Numbered from the stretch's first letter, positions 24,119-33,232 are shown. The stretch is DNA of 39,323 nucleotides from Methylobacterium ajmalii (GCF_016613415.1 NZ_JACWCT010000056.1:1-39323), one strand, 5' to 3'. Notes: generated by a model from the letters alone, not told the origin. Numbers and translations are program-made.

Positions 24119-25330
24119 TCACAGATGCTTGCGAGCCGCGATCCCGTCCTCGTACTGCGACAGGTCGGGCTCCGCCGCGCGCGCGCCGAACAGCTTGCCC
24201 GCCACCCGGCGAAACGCCGGCCGGCTCGCCGTCCATAGGGCCGCGTGCAGCGCGCGGATGCCGAGCCGGGTTCGCGGATGCATCAGCCGCGGCGCGATCT
24301 TGGGTACGCCCTGCGCGCCTTCGACCATCGGGCGCATCGCCCGCTCGTAGGCCGTGAAGGCGGCCCGGACGTCGTCGGTGCGGGTAAGCTCGCCCGCGAG
24401 CACCCGCGCCCCGGTGACCGCCAGCGTGGCGCCGATGCCGGCGAGCGGCGTGACGCACCAGGCGGCGTCGCCGGTGAGGGCGACGCGGCCGCGTGACCAG
24501 CGCGGCATCCGCACCTGGCGCAGCACGTCGAAATAGAGGTCGTCGGTGTCGTCGAGGGCCGCCAGCACCCGCGGCGCCTGCCAGCCGGCATCGCGGAAGC
24601 GCTCGCGCAGAAAAATCTTCTGGCGGTCGCGGTCCCAGCCCTGCGCCTCGGCGAGCGGGCCGTGGACCGCCAGCATCGCCCGGGTGGTGCCGTGCCGGTC
24701 GGGGCGCAGCGACAGGCTGCGGCCGCCGGGCGCGTTGTACCAGCGCCAGAGCCGGTCGTCGTCCGGGGTGCGGGGAATCGTGAGGTACGCGAGGGTCAGG
24801 TCCATCCAACGCGGGTCGTTCTCGCCCGGAAACACCCGCTCGCGGGTCGAGGAGCCGACGCCCTCGGCGACGACCACGGCGTCGTAGGCGCCCGTCTGCC
24901 CGCCCGCGAAGGTGACGGTCGCGGCATCCGCGCCGTCGTCGATGCGCTCGACCACGGTGCCGAACCGGAAGGCGGCGTGGGGTCGGGCCGCCTCGAAGAG
25001 CAGGCGGGCGAGGTCGCCGCGCAGGATCTCCATCTCGGCGGTCGGGCCGTCGCCCTCGATCTGCCCGGTCATGAAGCGCGCCCGCGGCCTGCCGTCCGCA
25101 TCGATCCAGGCGGTGCCCTCCTCGCCGGTGCCGCGATCGAGCGCCGCCCGCTCCAGCCCCATCTCGCGCAGGACCCGGCGGCCGACGCCGCGGATGTCGA
25201 CGTTCTGGCCGCCGTCGCGGAAGGCGGGCGCGCGCTCGACCACCGTCACGTCGAACCCGGCGCGGCCGAGCCACCAGGCCGCGGTGGTGCCGGCGATGCT
25301 GGCGCCGGTGATCAGGATGCGGTGAGCCAT
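24119..25330 (-). CDS. FAD-dependent monooxygenase (PHBH/TetX-like)
   Basis: This 403-residue class A flavin monooxygenase has the FAD loop RILITGASIAGTTAAWWLGR. A second FAD site is RVALTGDAAWCVTPLAGIGA, and the RGDLARLLFEAA segment contains the conserved Arg. Such enzymes hydroxylate aromatic or polyketide-like compounds, and the substrate here is unknown. It starts 9 bp after the stop codon of the SMP-30-like gene on the same strand, so it is probably the last gene of the galM-lactonase-monooxygenase operon, which is an unexpected partner for sugar genes. No ribosome-binding site is obvious. Confidence 0.88.
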   Translation of the reverse strand: MAHRILITGASIAGTTAAWWLGRAGFDVTVVERAPAFRDGGQNVDIRGVGRRVLREMGLERAALDRGTGEEGTAWIDADGRPRARFMTGQIEGDGPTAEMEILRGDLARLLFEAARPHAAFRFGTVVERIDDGADAATVTFAGGQTGAYDAVVVAEGVGSSTRERVFPGENDPRWMDLTLAYLTIPRTPDDDRLWRWYNAPGGRSLSLRPDRHGTTRAMLAVHGPLAEAQGWDRDRQKIFLRERFRDAGWQAPRVLAALDDTDDLYFDVLRQVRMPRWSRGRVALTGDAAWCVTPLAGIGATLAVTGARVLAGELTRTDDVRAAFTAYERAMRPMVEGAQGVPKIAPRLMHPRTRLGIRALHAALWTASRPAFRRVAGKLFGARAAEPDLSQYEDGIAARKHL

Positions 25331-25339
25331 GCGCGGAGC

Positions 25340-26215
25340 CTACTCCACCCGCACCACGGGCTCGAACCGCCCCTTCACCTTCACCGGCACCGTGAAGGTG
25401 CGCCCGGCGAAGCGGTCGTCGGTGCGGTCGGGGTCGAGTCCCTCGGTGGCGGAGGTCACCACCAGGGTATCGGCGTCGGGCCCGATGAAGGCCGGGCAGG
25501 TCACCTGGCGGGCCGGCATCGCGATGCTGCGCACCCGCGTGCCGTCGGGGGCGTAGGCGTCGAGGCTGGCCGCACCCCAGCGGGCGTTCCAGACCAGGCC
25601 CTCGGCGTCGATCACCGCGCCGTCCGGCGCGCCCTCGGAGGCGGGAACCTGGACGAAGACCTGTCGGTCGCCGGCCGGCAGCCCGGTCGCCGGATCGGTG
25701 GCGACGCGCCAGATCGTGCCGGCCTCCGAATCGGCGAAGATCGCGTGCGTGCCGTCGGCCGCGAACGCGATGGCGTTCGGGATGGTGAGGCCGGTGAACA
25801 GGGTCCGCACCGCGCCGCGGAAGAACCAGTGGATCGCGCCGTAGCCGGCCTGCGCCTCCCGGCCCATCGTGCCGAGCCACAGGGCGCCGCAAGGGTGGAC
25901 CCGGCCGTCGTTCGAGCGGGTCTCGGGCCGGTCGGCCTCCAGCGCCGCGAGGAGGCGCATCCGCCCGCTGTCGATGTCGCGCAGGTAGAGTCCGTCCTCG
26001 GCGCCGAGCAGCAGGGTGGCGTCGTCGACCCGCGCCACCATCGAGGCCATCACCGGCAGGTCGTGCAGGGTGGTGGCACCACCCGAGAACGGCCGCTCGC
26101 ACAGGTGCTTGCCGAGGATGTCGAGCCAGTAGAGCCGGCCGAGGCCGGGATGCGCCACCGGCCCCTCGCCGAGGATGCAGGCGCGGTCGCAGAAGATGCC
26201 GGCCCAGCCGCTCAT
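25340..26215 (-). CDS. SMP-30/gluconolactonase family protein
   Basis: This 291-residue beta-propeller hydrolase has LGEGPVAHPGLGRLYWLDI (metal-binding Glu in GEGP). RSNDGRVHPCGALWLGTM carries the Asn and active-site signature, followed by TIPNAIAFAADGTHAIFADSE and SEGAPDGAVIDAEGLVW (the Asp). It should hydrolyse an aldono-lactone, matching the sugar dehydrogenase across the divergent promoter. Its ATG overlaps the galM stop codon by four bases (ATGA), so the two are coupled. The lactone (arabino-, galactono- or xylono-) cannot be decided. Confidence 0.88.
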   Translation of the reverse strand: MSGWAGIFCDRACILGEGPVAHPGLGRLYWLDILGKHLCERPFSGGATTLHDLPVMASMVARVDDATLLLGAEDGLYLRDIDSGRMRLLAALEADRPETRSNDGRVHPCGALWLGTMGREAQAGYGAIHWFFRGAVRTLFTGLTIPNAIAFAADGTHAIFADSEAGTIWRVATDPATGLPAGDRQVFVQVPASEGAPDGAVIDAEGLVWNARWGAASLDAYAPDGTRVRSIAMPARQVTCPAFIGPDADTLVVTSATEGLDPDRTDDRFAGRTFTVPVKVKGRFEPVVRVE

Positions 26216-27222
26216 CGGGCGGTCTCCTTCGTGAAGCGGTACTCGATGATCTCGCGGTAGGTCTCGCCGGGGCGCACCACCGCGCTCGGGAAGCCCGGAT
26301 GGTTCGGCGCGTCGGGAAAGGCCTCGGGCTCGAGGCAGAGCCCGCTGCGGGCAGCGAAACCCAGGCCAGCCTTGGCGAGGTGGGTGCCGTCGTAGAACTG
26401 CACCGCCGGCGCGGTGGCCAGCACCGTGAGCGCGAGGTCGTTGCCCGGCGCCGTGACCCGGCCGACGGGGCGCGGTTCGGCGGCGGATTGACGCCCGAGC
26501 ACGAAGGCATGGTCGAAGGCCCGGTCGCCGATCCGCGTCGCGCGGCGCAGGTCGAACCGGGTGCCGGCGACCGGGGCGACCGCGCCGGTCGGGATCTGGG
26601 CCTCGTCGACCGGCAGGTAGGCCTCGGCCGGGATCTCGATCACGTGATCGTCGATCAGCGGGGCGGGATGGCCGCCGGGCGGCAGCGTCAGGTTGAAGTA
26701 GCTGTGGTTCGTCAGGTTGACGATCGTCGGCTCGGTGGTGGCCGCCGTCAGCGTGAGGCGCAGGGTGCCGGGCGCGACGATGGCGTAGGTGCACGCCACC
26801 GTGAGCGCCCCCGGGTAGCCTTCCTCGCCGTCGGCCGACCGGTAGGTCAGGGTCAGGCTGCGCGGGCCCACCTCGGCAAAGCTCCAGTTCCGGCGCGAGA
26901 AGCCCTGCGCTCCGCCATGCAGGTGGGTGCGGCCCGCCTCGTTGCGGGGCAGCGCGTGGGTCACCCCGTCGAGGGTGAAGCGTCCGCCGGCGATCCGGTT
27001 GGCGAAGCGCCCGACGACGGCGCCGCATTGCGGGGTCTTCTCCACGTAGTCGTGGGGATCGTCGCGGCCGAGCACCACCGGGCGGCCGTGGACGTCGAGG
27101 CGGCGGATCACGGCGCCGAGGCTCAGGACCGCGACCTCCAGCCCCTCGCCGGCTAGCCGCGCCTCCAGGATCGGGCTGCCGTCCGGCATCGTGCCGACGG
27201 GGACGGGGGCTCTGTCGCGCAT
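26212..27222 (-). CDS. galM: aldose 1-epimerase (mutarotase)
   Basis: This 336-residue mutarotase interconverts alpha and beta anomers of aldoses. The signatures are VVGRFANRIAGGRFTLDG, then THLHGGAQGFSRRNW with the catalytic His, NLTNHSYFNLT with the second His, and the C-terminal GLCLEPEAFPDAPNHPGFPS with the catalytic Glu. It is soluble with no signal peptide. It follows the GntR gene by 45 bp and is coupled to the lactonase. In the pathway it would supply the anomer used by the sugar 1-dehydrogenase. The gene name reflects the family, not proof of galactose use. Confidence 0.9.
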   Translation of the reverse strand: MRDRAPVPVGTMPDGSPILEARLAGEGLEVAVLSLGAVIRRLDVHGRPVVLGRDDPHDYVEKTPQCGAVVGRFANRIAGGRFTLDGVTHALPRNEAGRTHLHGGAQGFSRRNWSFAEVGPRSLTLTYRSADGEEGYPGALTVACTYAIVAPGTLRLTLTAATTEPTIVNLTNHSYFNLTLPPGGHPAPLIDDHVIEIPAEAYLPVDEAQIPTGAVAPVAGTRFDLRRATRIGDRAFDHAFVLGRQSAAEPRPVGRVTAPGNDLALTVLATAPAVQFYDGTHLAKAGLGFAARSGLCLEPEAFPDAPNHPGFPSAVVRPGETYREIIEYRFTKETAR

Positions 27223-27267
27223 TCGGGCATCCTGACGGGGGCCGGGTCGTGGCCGGTGGATCGTCCC

Positions 27268-28095
27268 TTAAGGGTAGGGCGCGGCCGGCGCCCTCTCCAC
27301 CGCCGCCGCGCTGTTGCGCAGGCCGTCGCGCACCACCACCTCGGTCGCCGCGGCGGCGGCGGGCGGGTCGCCGGCCCGGATCGCCGCCGCGATCGCCGCG
27401 TGCGCCCGCCAGGCGACGGCGTGTTCGTGCGGGTCGGTGGGCCGGCTGAGCTGAAACAGCACGGCGAGCGCCGCCTCGGTCACCGCACCGACCGAGTGCA
27501 TGAAGACGTTGCCGGAGGCGTCCGCCAGGGCGAGGTGGAAGGCGAGATCGGCCCGCGCGAAGGCCGGATCGAGCCCGGCCGCGGCCCGCATGTCCGTCAC
27601 GCAGGCGTCGAGCCGGTCGAGATCGGCGAGCGTTCGGCGCTCCGCCGCCAGCGCGGCCGCCGCCGGCTCGACCGCGAGGCGGATCTCGGCGAGGTCGCGC
27701 AGGAAGCGCGCGTCGATGCCGCCCTCGATCGTCCAGGCCAGCACGTCGCGGTCGAACAGGTTCCAGGCCGCCCGCTCGCGCACACGGGTGCCGACACGGG
27801 TCCGGGTCTCGATCAGGCCCTTGGCCGACAGGGTCTTGATCGCCTCGCGCAGGACCGTGCGCGACACGCCGAACCGCGCCAGCAGGACGGGCTCCCCCGG
27901 CAGCACCGCGCCCTCGGAAAAATCCCCGGCGACGATGCCGGTGCCGAGCGCCCGGGCGATCCGGGCGTGACCCGGGCCCCCGACCCGGCCCGCGGCAGCT
28001 GCCCCGGGAAACCTCTTGCGCGAAATCGCCGCGGCCTCGCTCCCATCCAAGGTTGCGCCCTCCCGGTGGATTCCGGCCTCTTGCCCACGCGTCAT
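27268..28095 (-). CDS. FadR/GntR family transcription regulator (FCD domain)
   Basis: This 275-residue repressor type has an N-terminal winged helix after a disordered stretch: ARALGTGIVAGDFSEGAVLPGEP, then FGVSRTVLREAIKTLSAKGL. An FCD ligand domain follows (residues about 120-260), with DLAEIRLAVEP, then FHLALADASGNVF and HAAIAAAIRAGDPPAA, in which Asp and His positions would bind a metal and an acid ligand. Its place in the sugar locus suggests it senses an aldonate. ATG 28095 is preferred; a TTG at 28125 would place its start within a few bases of the suspected operator (28129-28141). Confidence 0.87.
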   Translation of the reverse strand: MTRGQEAGIHREGATLDGSEAAAISRKRFPGAAAAGRVGGPGHARIARALGTGIVAGDFSEGAVLPGEPVLLARFGVSRTVLREAIKTLSAKGLIETRTRVGTRVRERAAWNLFDRDVLAWTIEGGIDARFLRDLAEIRLAVEPAAAALAAERRTLADLDRLDACVTDMRAAAGLDPAFARADLAFHLALADASGNVFMHSVGAVTEAALAVLFQLSRPTDPHEHAVAWRAHAAIAAAIRAGDPPAAAAATEVVVRDGLRNSAAAVERAPAAPYP

Positions 28096-28128
28096 GAATC
28101 CGCGATAAGGGCCGGACCGCTGCAATAG

Positions 28129-28141
28129 TCATATTAAATGA
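28129..28141. promoter_or_regulatory. possible GntR operator in divergent promoter
   Basis: TCATATTAAATGA is a 13-bp partial palindrome (TCAT-N5-ATGA) in the only clearly AT-rich patch between the GntR and SDR genes. FCD-type GntR proteins commonly bind short palindromes of this length between divergent genes. Identity with a known operator is not claimed. Confidence 0.4.
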
Positions 28142-28186
28142 TTTACAGCGCGTCGAGCGGACCGACGGGCTTCGAGGGAGGAAGCG

Positions 28187-28945
28187 GTGGCGGCAATCTA
28201 TCCGGACCTTGCGGGCAAGGTCGTGGTGGTGACGGGCGGCGGCTCCGGGATCGGGGCGGAGCTGGTCCGGCACTTCGCCCGGCAGAAGGCCCGGGTCGGC
28301 TTCCTGGACATCGCGGACGAGCCGTCGCAGGCGCTCGCCGCCGAGCTGGAGGGGGACGGCCTGTCGGTCGCCTTCGAGCACGCGGACGTCACCGACATTC
28401 CGGCGCTAAAAAGCGCGATCGGTCGCATCCGAGACCGGTTCGGCCCGGTCGACGTGCTGATGAACAACGCCGCCCACGACGAGCGCCACGCCACCGAGGA
28501 GGTGACGGAAGCCTACTGGGACGGCCGCATCGCCGTGAACCTCAAGCACCAGTTCTTCGCCGCCCAAGCCGTCCTGCCCGACATGAAGGCGAAGGGCGGC
28601 GGCGCGATCGTGAATTTCGGCTCGGTGTCGTGGATGATCGGGCAGGGCGGCATGGCCGCCTACACCGCCTGCAAGTCCGGGGTGATCGGCCTCACCCGCT
28701 CGCTCGCCCGCGATTTCGGCCCCTTCAACATCCGGGTCAACGCGCTGGCGCCGGGCTGGATCATGACCGAGCGCCAGCTGGCGCTGTGGGTGACGCCGGA
28801 ATCGGACGCCGAGATCAACGCCCGCCAGTGCCTCAAGCGCAAGCTTGTGCCGGCAGACGTCGCGCGCTTTGCCGTGTTCCTCGCTTCGGAGGAGGCGGGG
28901 GCCTGCACCAACCAGCATTACGTCGTGGATGGCGGATGGGTGTGA
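28187..28945 (+). CDS. SDR family sugar dehydrogenase (aldose 1-dehydrogenase-like)
   Basis: This 252-residue short-chain dehydrogenase has the NAD(P) loop VVVTGGGSGIGAELVRHFA, then NNAAHDERH. The active site is NFGSVSWMIGQGGMAAYTACKSG, with Ser, Tyr and Lys in register. The GTG start has GGGAGGAAG about 7 bases upstream. Its neighbours (galM, lactonase, ChvE importer, GntR regulator) suggest oxidation of L-arabinose, D-galactose or D-xylose to the 1,5- or 1,4-lactone. The sequence alone does not fix the sugar. It is the first gene of the plus-strand unit, with 258 bp before chvE holding a repeat and no gene. Confidence 0.88.
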   Translation: MAAIYPDLAGKVVVVTGGGSGIGAELVRHFARQKARVGFLDIADEPSQALAAELEGDGLSVAFEHADVTDIPALKSAIGRIRDRFGPVDVLMNNAAHDERHATEEVTEAYWDGRIAVNLKHQFFAAQAVLPDMKAKGGGAIVNFGSVSWMIGQGGMAAYTACKSGVIGLTRSLARDFGPFNIRVNALAPGWIMTERQLALWVTPESDAEINARQCLKRKLVPADVARFAVFLASEEAGACTNQHYVVDGGWV

Positions 28946-28980
28946 GGGGAGGCTCCCGCAGGCACGCCGGGAGCCAGTCC

Positions 28981-29032
28981 TAGCGCGGGTTTCTCCCTCC
29001 CCCGCAGAGGGGGGAGGGGGAAACCCGCGCTA
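28981..29032. repeat. REP-like palindrome after the SDR gene
   Basis: Left arm TAGCGCGGGTTTCTCCCTCC (then CCC) and right arm GGGGGGAGGGGG then AAACCCGCGCTA pair over about 23 bp around a GCAGA loop. It is related to 18491-18535 through the CTCCCTCCC/GGGAGGGAG core. It lies between the SDR and chvE genes and could weaken read-through or protect the 3' end. No T-tract follows. Confidence 0.65.
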
Positions 29033-29203
29033 TTCCTGTCCCCGGACGGCCCCAGACATCCCCCGGCGGAAGTATCAGGCCGCTCCCACCCGTCGGCCAC
29101 AATACGGAAACACCGACCCCGGCAGATGAGCAGGCCGCAATCCTGCCGGGCACCACTCACCGGCAGCCCCGCGCACCCAAGATGCGGGGATTTGGGAGGA
29201 ACC

Positions 29204-30268
29204 ATGAAGTCGTTCGTCGCTCTCGTCGGCGGAGCCCTGATGGCTGCCGCGATGCTCGCAACCCCGGCTGCCGCCCAGCAGAAGGGCAAGATCGGCGTCT
29301 CGATGCCGACCAAGTCCTCGGCGCGCTGGATCGCCGACGGCCAGGGCCTGGTCCAGGCGCTCAAGGACAAGGGCTACACCGCCGACCTGCAATACGCCGA
29401 GGACGAGATCCCCAACCAGCTGTCGCAGATCGAGAACATGATCGCGACGGGCGCCAAGGTGCTGGTGATCGCCGCGATCGACGGCACCACCCTGTCGGAC
29501 GTGCTGCAGCAGGCGAGCGAGCGCGGCATCAAGGTCATCGCCTACGATCGCCTGATCCGCGGCTCGAAGAACGTGGACTACTACGCCACCTTCGACAACT
29601 TCCAGGTCGGCGTGCTGCAGGGCAGCTACATCGTCGACAAGCTCGGCCTCAAGGACGGCAAGGGGCCGTTCACCGTCGAGCTGTTCGGCGGCTCGCCCGA
29701 CGACAACAACGCCTACTTCTTCTACGACGGCGCGATGTCGGTGCTCAAACCCTACATCGATTCCGGCAAGCTGACCGTGCCGAGCAAGCAGCTCGGGATG
29801 GACAAGGTCTCGACCCTGCGCTGGGACGGCGCGGCGGCCCAGGCCAGGATGGACAACCTGCTGTCGGCCTTCTACGGCAACAAGCGCCTCGACGCGGTCC
29901 TGTCGCCGTATGACGGCATCTCGATCGGCATCATCTCGTCGCTGAAGGGCGTCGGCTACGGCTCGCCCGACCAGAAGATGCCGATCATCACCGGCCAGGA
30001 TGCCGAGATCCCCTCCGTCAAGGCGATCGTCCGCGGCGACCAGAGCATGACGGTGTTCAAGGACACCCGCGAGCTCGCCAAGGTCACGAGCGACATGGTC
30101 GCGGCGATCTCGTCCGGCGGAGAGGTCCAGGTCAACGACACCAAGACCTACAACAACGGCGTCAAGGTGGTGCCGTCCTATCTGCTGAAGCCCGTGACGG
30201 TCGACAAGGACAACTGGCAGAAGGTGCTGGTCGACAGCGGCTACTACAAGGCCCAGCAGGTCAAGTGA
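29204..30268 (+). CDS. chvE: multiple-sugar-binding periplasmic protein ChvE
   Basis: This 354-residue periplasmic binding protein has a signal peptide (residues 1 to about 24, cleavage after TPAAA). The mature part is strikingly like Agrobacterium Chv[15 protein letters not shown], then [58 protein letters not shown] and [20 protein letters not shown]. ChvE binds several aldoses including arabinose, galactose and glucose. ATG 29204 has GGGAGGA at a close spacing. Its stop codon overlaps the gguA ATG by one base. The 164-bp leader after the repeat contains the hairpin CCCCGC...GCGGGG (29167-29189). Confidence 0.95.
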   Translation: MKSFVALVGGALMAAAMLATPAAAQQKGKIGVSMPTKSSARWIADGQGLVQALKDKGYTADLQYAEDEIPNQLSQIENMIATGAKVLVIAAIDGTTLSDVLQQASERGIKVIAYDRLIRGSKNVDYYATFDNFQVGVLQGSYIVDKLGLKDGKGPFTVELFGGSPDDNNAYFFYDGAMSVLKPYIDSGKLTVPSKQLGMDKVSTLRWDGAAAQARMDNLLSAFYGNKRLDAVLSPYDGISIGIISSLKGVGYGSPDQKMPIITGQDAEIPSVKAIVRGDQSMTVFKDTRELAKVTSDMVAAISSGGEVQVNDTKTYNNGVKVVPSYLLKPVTVDKDNWQKVLVDSGYYKAQQVK

Positions 30269-31851
30269 TGGCGGCGTCCCCGGCTCCGCGCGCGGTGCCG
30301 AGCGCCTCTCCGATCCTGGAGATGCGCGGCATCACCAAGGCGTTCCCGGGCGTCAAGGCGCTCGACACCGTCAACCTCGCCGTCCGCGCCGGCGAGATCC
30401 ACGCCGTCTGCGGCGAGAACGGGGCCGGGAAATCGACCCTGATGAAGGTGCTGAGCGGGGTCTATCCCGCCGGCTCCTACGACGGCAGCATCCTGTTCGA
30501 CGGCGAGGAGCGGCGCTTCTCGGGCATCCCCGACAGCGAGGCGCTCGGCATCATCATCATCCACCAGGAGCTCGCCCTGGTGCCGCTCCTGTCGATCGCG
30601 GAAAACATCTTCCTCGGCAACGAGGCGGCGTCGCGCTTCGGCCTGATCGACTGGCCGCTCGCCATGGCGCGCACCCGCGAGCTGCTCGCCCGGGTCGGCC
30701 TCGACGAGGCGCCCGAGACGCTGGTGACGCATCTCGGCGTCGGCAAGCAGCAGCTCGTCGAGATCGCCAAGGCGCTGTCGAAGAAGGTGCGGCTCCTGAT
30801 CCTCGACGAGCCGACCGCCTCGCTCAACGAAAGCGACAGCGCCGCGCTCCTCACCCTGCTGGAAGCCTTCCGCCAGCAGGGCATCACCTCGATTCTGATC
30901 TCGCACAAGCTCAACGAGATCGCCCGCGTCGCCGACAGCGTGACGATCCTGCGCGACGGCACCAGCGTCGAGACCCTGCCCCGGGAGGCGATGCTGGGCC
31001 CGGACGGCAGGCTGAACGAGGACCGGATCATCAAGGGCATGGTCGGGCGCGACCTCGCCCACCGCTATCCCCCGCGGGAGAGCGTCGCCGTCGGCGAGCC
31101 GCTGCTGGAGGTGCGGAACTGGAGCGTGCGCCACCCGCTCCATCCCGATCGCCTCGCGGTCGAGGACGTGAGCCTGACGGTCCGCCGCGGCGAGGTCGTC
31201 GGCATGGCCGGGCTGCTGGGGGCCGGGCGGACTGAGTTCGCCATGAGCCTGTTCGGCGGCGCCTACGGCCAGCGCGTCGCCGGGGAGGCCCGGCTCAACG
31301 GCCAGCCCGCCGATCTCGGCAGCGTCGAGAGGGCGATCCGGGCCGGCCTCGCCTACGCCACCGAGGACCGCAAGGGCTACGGCCTCGTGCTGCACGAGGA
31401 CATCCGCACCAACGTGTCGCTGGCCAACTTGCCCGGGGTCGCCGCCAAGGGGGTGATCGACGAGGACCGCGAGCGGGCGGTGGCCGAGCGCTACCGCGAA
31501 CGCCTGCGCATCCGCTCGTCGGGCATCGACCAGGCGACCGTGAACCTGTCGGGCGGCAACCAGCAGAAGGTCGTCCTGAGCAAGTGGCTCTTTGCCGACC
31601 CGGACGTGCTGATCCTCGACGAACCGACCCGCGGCATCGACGTCGGCGCCAAGTACGAGATCTACGCGATCATCAACGACCTCGCCGCCCAGGGGAAGGG
31701 CGTGCTGATCATCTCGTCGGAGATGCCGGAGCTGCTCGGCATGTGCGACCGCATCCTCGTCATGAACCGCGGCCGCATCGTCGGCGAGCTGCCCGCGGCT
31801 GAGGCCTCGCAGGAGGCGATCATGCGGGCCATCGTCACCTCGGGAGGCTGA
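30268..31851 (+). CDS. gguA: sugar ABC transporter ATP-binding protein (GguA-like)
   Basis: This 527-residue ATPase has two nucleotide-binding domains, as in sugar importers. The first has Walker [13 protein letters not shown], the signature-like [15 protein letters not shown], and Walker [12 protein letters not shown]. The second has a degenerate Walker [11 protein letters not shown], the signature [15 protein letters not shown], and Walker [15 protein letters not shown]. The second-site degeneracy is normal for this family. The ATG overlaps the chvE stop (TGATG), and gguB follows 9 bp later. It powers uptake of the sugar delivered by ChvE. Confidence 0.95.
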   Translation: MAASPAPRAVPSASPILEMRGITKAFPGVKALDTVNLAVRAGEIHAVCGENGAGKSTLMKVLSGVYPAGSYDGSILFDGEERRFSGIPDSEALGIIIIHQELALVPLLSIAENIFLGNEAASRFGLIDWPLAMARTRELLARVGLDEAPETLVTHLGVGKQQLVEIAKALSKKVRLLILDEPTASLNESDSAALLTLLEAFRQQGITSILISHKLNEIARVADSVTILRDGTSVETLPREAMLGPDGRLNEDRIIKGMVGRDLAHRYPPRESVAVGEPLLEVRNWSVRHPLHPDRLAVEDVSLTVRRGEVVGMAGLLGAGRTEFAMSLFGGAYGQRVAGEARLNGQPADLGSVERAIRAGLAYATEDRKGYGLVLHEDIRTNVSLANLPGVAAKGVIDEDRERAVAERYRERLRIRSSGIDQATVNLSGGNQQKVVLSKWLFADPDVLILDEPTRGIDVGAKYEIYAIINDLAAQGKGVLIISSEMPELLGMCDRILVMNRGRIVGELPAAEASQEAIMRAIVTSGG

Positions 31852-31860
31852 AGACCAACG

Positions 31861-33066
31861 ATGAGCGACACCGCCACCCCCCTCCAGGCTCCGCGCCCGC
31901 CCGCCCTCGCCGGCTTGAGCGCCAAGGCGTTCTCGGGCTCGCTGCGCGACTACGGCATGATCCTGTGCCTCGTCGGCATCGTGCTCTTCTTCCAGTTCTT
32001 CACCGACGGGGCGCTGCTCCGCCCGCTCAACCTCACCAACCTGGTGCTGCAGAACAGCTACATCGTGGTGATGGCGCTGGGCATGCTGCTCGTCATCGTG
32101 GCCGGGCACATCGACCTCTCGGTCGGCTCGACCGCGGGCTTCATTGGCGCGCTCGCCGCGGTGCTGATGGTGCAGATGGGCCTGCACCCGCTCCCGGCGA
32201 CGCTGCTGTGCCTCGTCGCCGGCGGGCTGATCGGCGCGGCGCAAGGGTGGTGGGTGGCCTACCTGCGCATCCCGTCCTTCATCGTGACGCTGGCCGGCAT
32301 GCTTGTGTTCAAGGGCCTCACCCTGGCGCTGCTCGCCGGCCAGTCGGTCGGGCCGTTCCCGCCCGATTTCCAGAAGCTCAGCTCCGGCTTCATCCCGGAC
32401 ATCGTCACCGGCGGCGCACTTCGCATCACCTCGGTGCTGGTCGGCGTGGCGCTCGCCCTCATCCTCGTCGGCTCGAACCTGCGCCGGCGCCTCGGCCAGC
32501 AGCGCCAGGGGTTTACGCCCGAGCCGATCGGCGCCTTCGCGCTCAAGAACGCCGTGGTGGCCGCCGTCATCGTCGCCTTCAGCACCTGGCTCGCCACCTA
32601 TCGCGGCCTGCCGAACGTGCTGATCGTGATGTTCGCGCTGATCCTCCTCTATCGCTTCGTCACCAGCCGCACGGTGATCGGCCGGCGGGTCTACGCGCTC
32701 GGCGGCAACGAGAAGGCGGCGAAGCTCTCGGGGATCAACACCGAGCGCCTGACCTTCCTCACCTTCGTCAACATGGGGGTGCTGGCCGCGCTGGCCGGCC
32801 TGATCTTCGCCGCCCGCCTCAACACCGCGACCCCGAAGGCGGGCCTCGGCTTCGAGCTCGACGTCATCGCCGCCTGCTTCATCGGCGGCGCCTCGGCCTC
32901 GGGCGGCGTCGGCAAGGTGACGGGCGCGGTGGTCGGCGCGCTGATCATGGGAGTGATGAACAACGGCATGTCGATCCTCGGCATCGGCATCGACTACCAG
33001 CAGGTCATCAAGGGGCTGGTGCTGCTGGGGGCGGTCAGCATCGATCAGTACTACCGGAAGAGATGA
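31861..33066 (+). CDS. gguB: sugar ABC transporter permease (GguB-like)
   Basis: This 401-residue permease has about ten helices and the RbsC/XylH-type signatures GHIDLSVGSTAGFIGALAAV, ALGGNEKAAKLSGIN, and GFELDVIAACFIGGASASGG. The first, with the LSVG motif, and the last are diagnostic for this importer family. The ribosome-binding site GGGAGG overlaps the gguA stop region. It completes the chvE-gguA-gguB importer. Two repeat palindromes (33111-33136 and 33193-33232) follow, and either could serve as a transcription end, though neither has a T-run. Confidence 0.94.
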   Translation: MSDTATPLQAPRPPALAGLSAKAFSGSLRDYGMILCLVGIVLFFQFFTDGALLRPLNLTNLVLQNSYIVVMALGMLLVIVAGHIDLSVGSTAGFIGALAAVLMVQMGLHPLPATLLCLVAGGLIGAAQGWWVAYLRIPSFIVTLAGMLVFKGLTLALLAGQSVGPFPPDFQKLSSGFIPDIVTGGALRITSVLVGVALALILVGSNLRRRLGQQRQGFTPEPIGAFALKNAVVAAVIVAFSTWLATYRGLPNVLIVMFALILLYRFVTSRTVIGRRVYALGGNEKAAKLSGINTERLTFLTFVNMGVLAALAGLIFAARLNTATPKAGLGFELDVIAACFIGGASASGGVGKVTGAVVGALIMGVMNNGMSILGIGIDYQQVIKGLVLLGAVSIDQYYRKR

Positions 33067-33110
33067 TCCGAGGGGATCGTATGAAGCCGACGCCGCGACT
33101 CCCTCGTCGT

Positions 33111-33136
33111 CCCGGGTTCCGTTGCGCGGTCCCGGG
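33111..33136. repeat. CCCGGG palindrome, second copy
   Basis: CCCGGG blocks 14 bases apart enclose TTCCGTTGCGCGGT. The copy at 9062-9087 has the same spacing and the pattern TTCCG-N3-CGCGG-N, so these are two members of one dispersed element. It lies 45 bp after gguB. Confidence 0.6.
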
Positions 33137-33192
33137 CTGACGCTGGAAGCCTGTTCGACTGATTTGAGTGCCCGTTCCCGCCCGCGACCTCA

Positions 33193-33232
33193 TCCTGAGG
33201 TGTCTGCCGATCTGCTGCGCGGCACCTCAGGA
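33193..33232. repeat. CCTGAGGTG inverted repeat
   Basis: TCCTGAGGTG (33193-33202) and CACCTCAGGA (33223-33232) form a perfect 10-bp stem with a 20-base loop. It is preceded by GACCTCA, as at 3035-3041. This is likely a dispersed intergenic element of the CCTCATCCTGAGG type seen in Rhizobiales (from memory). It lies between gguB and the convergent LysR gene. Confidence 0.6.

Noticed and set aside
28981..29032. Strong hairpin as an intrinsic terminator of the SDR gene
   Set aside because: No T-tract follows on either strand, and a related palindrome occurs at a gene 5' end (18491), so it is listed as a repeat.
30244..32244. Minus-strand frame of about 660 codons opposite gguA and gguB
   Set aside because: It is antisense to two well-supported transporter genes and shows only low-complexity Gly/Ala/Arg/Asp sequence.
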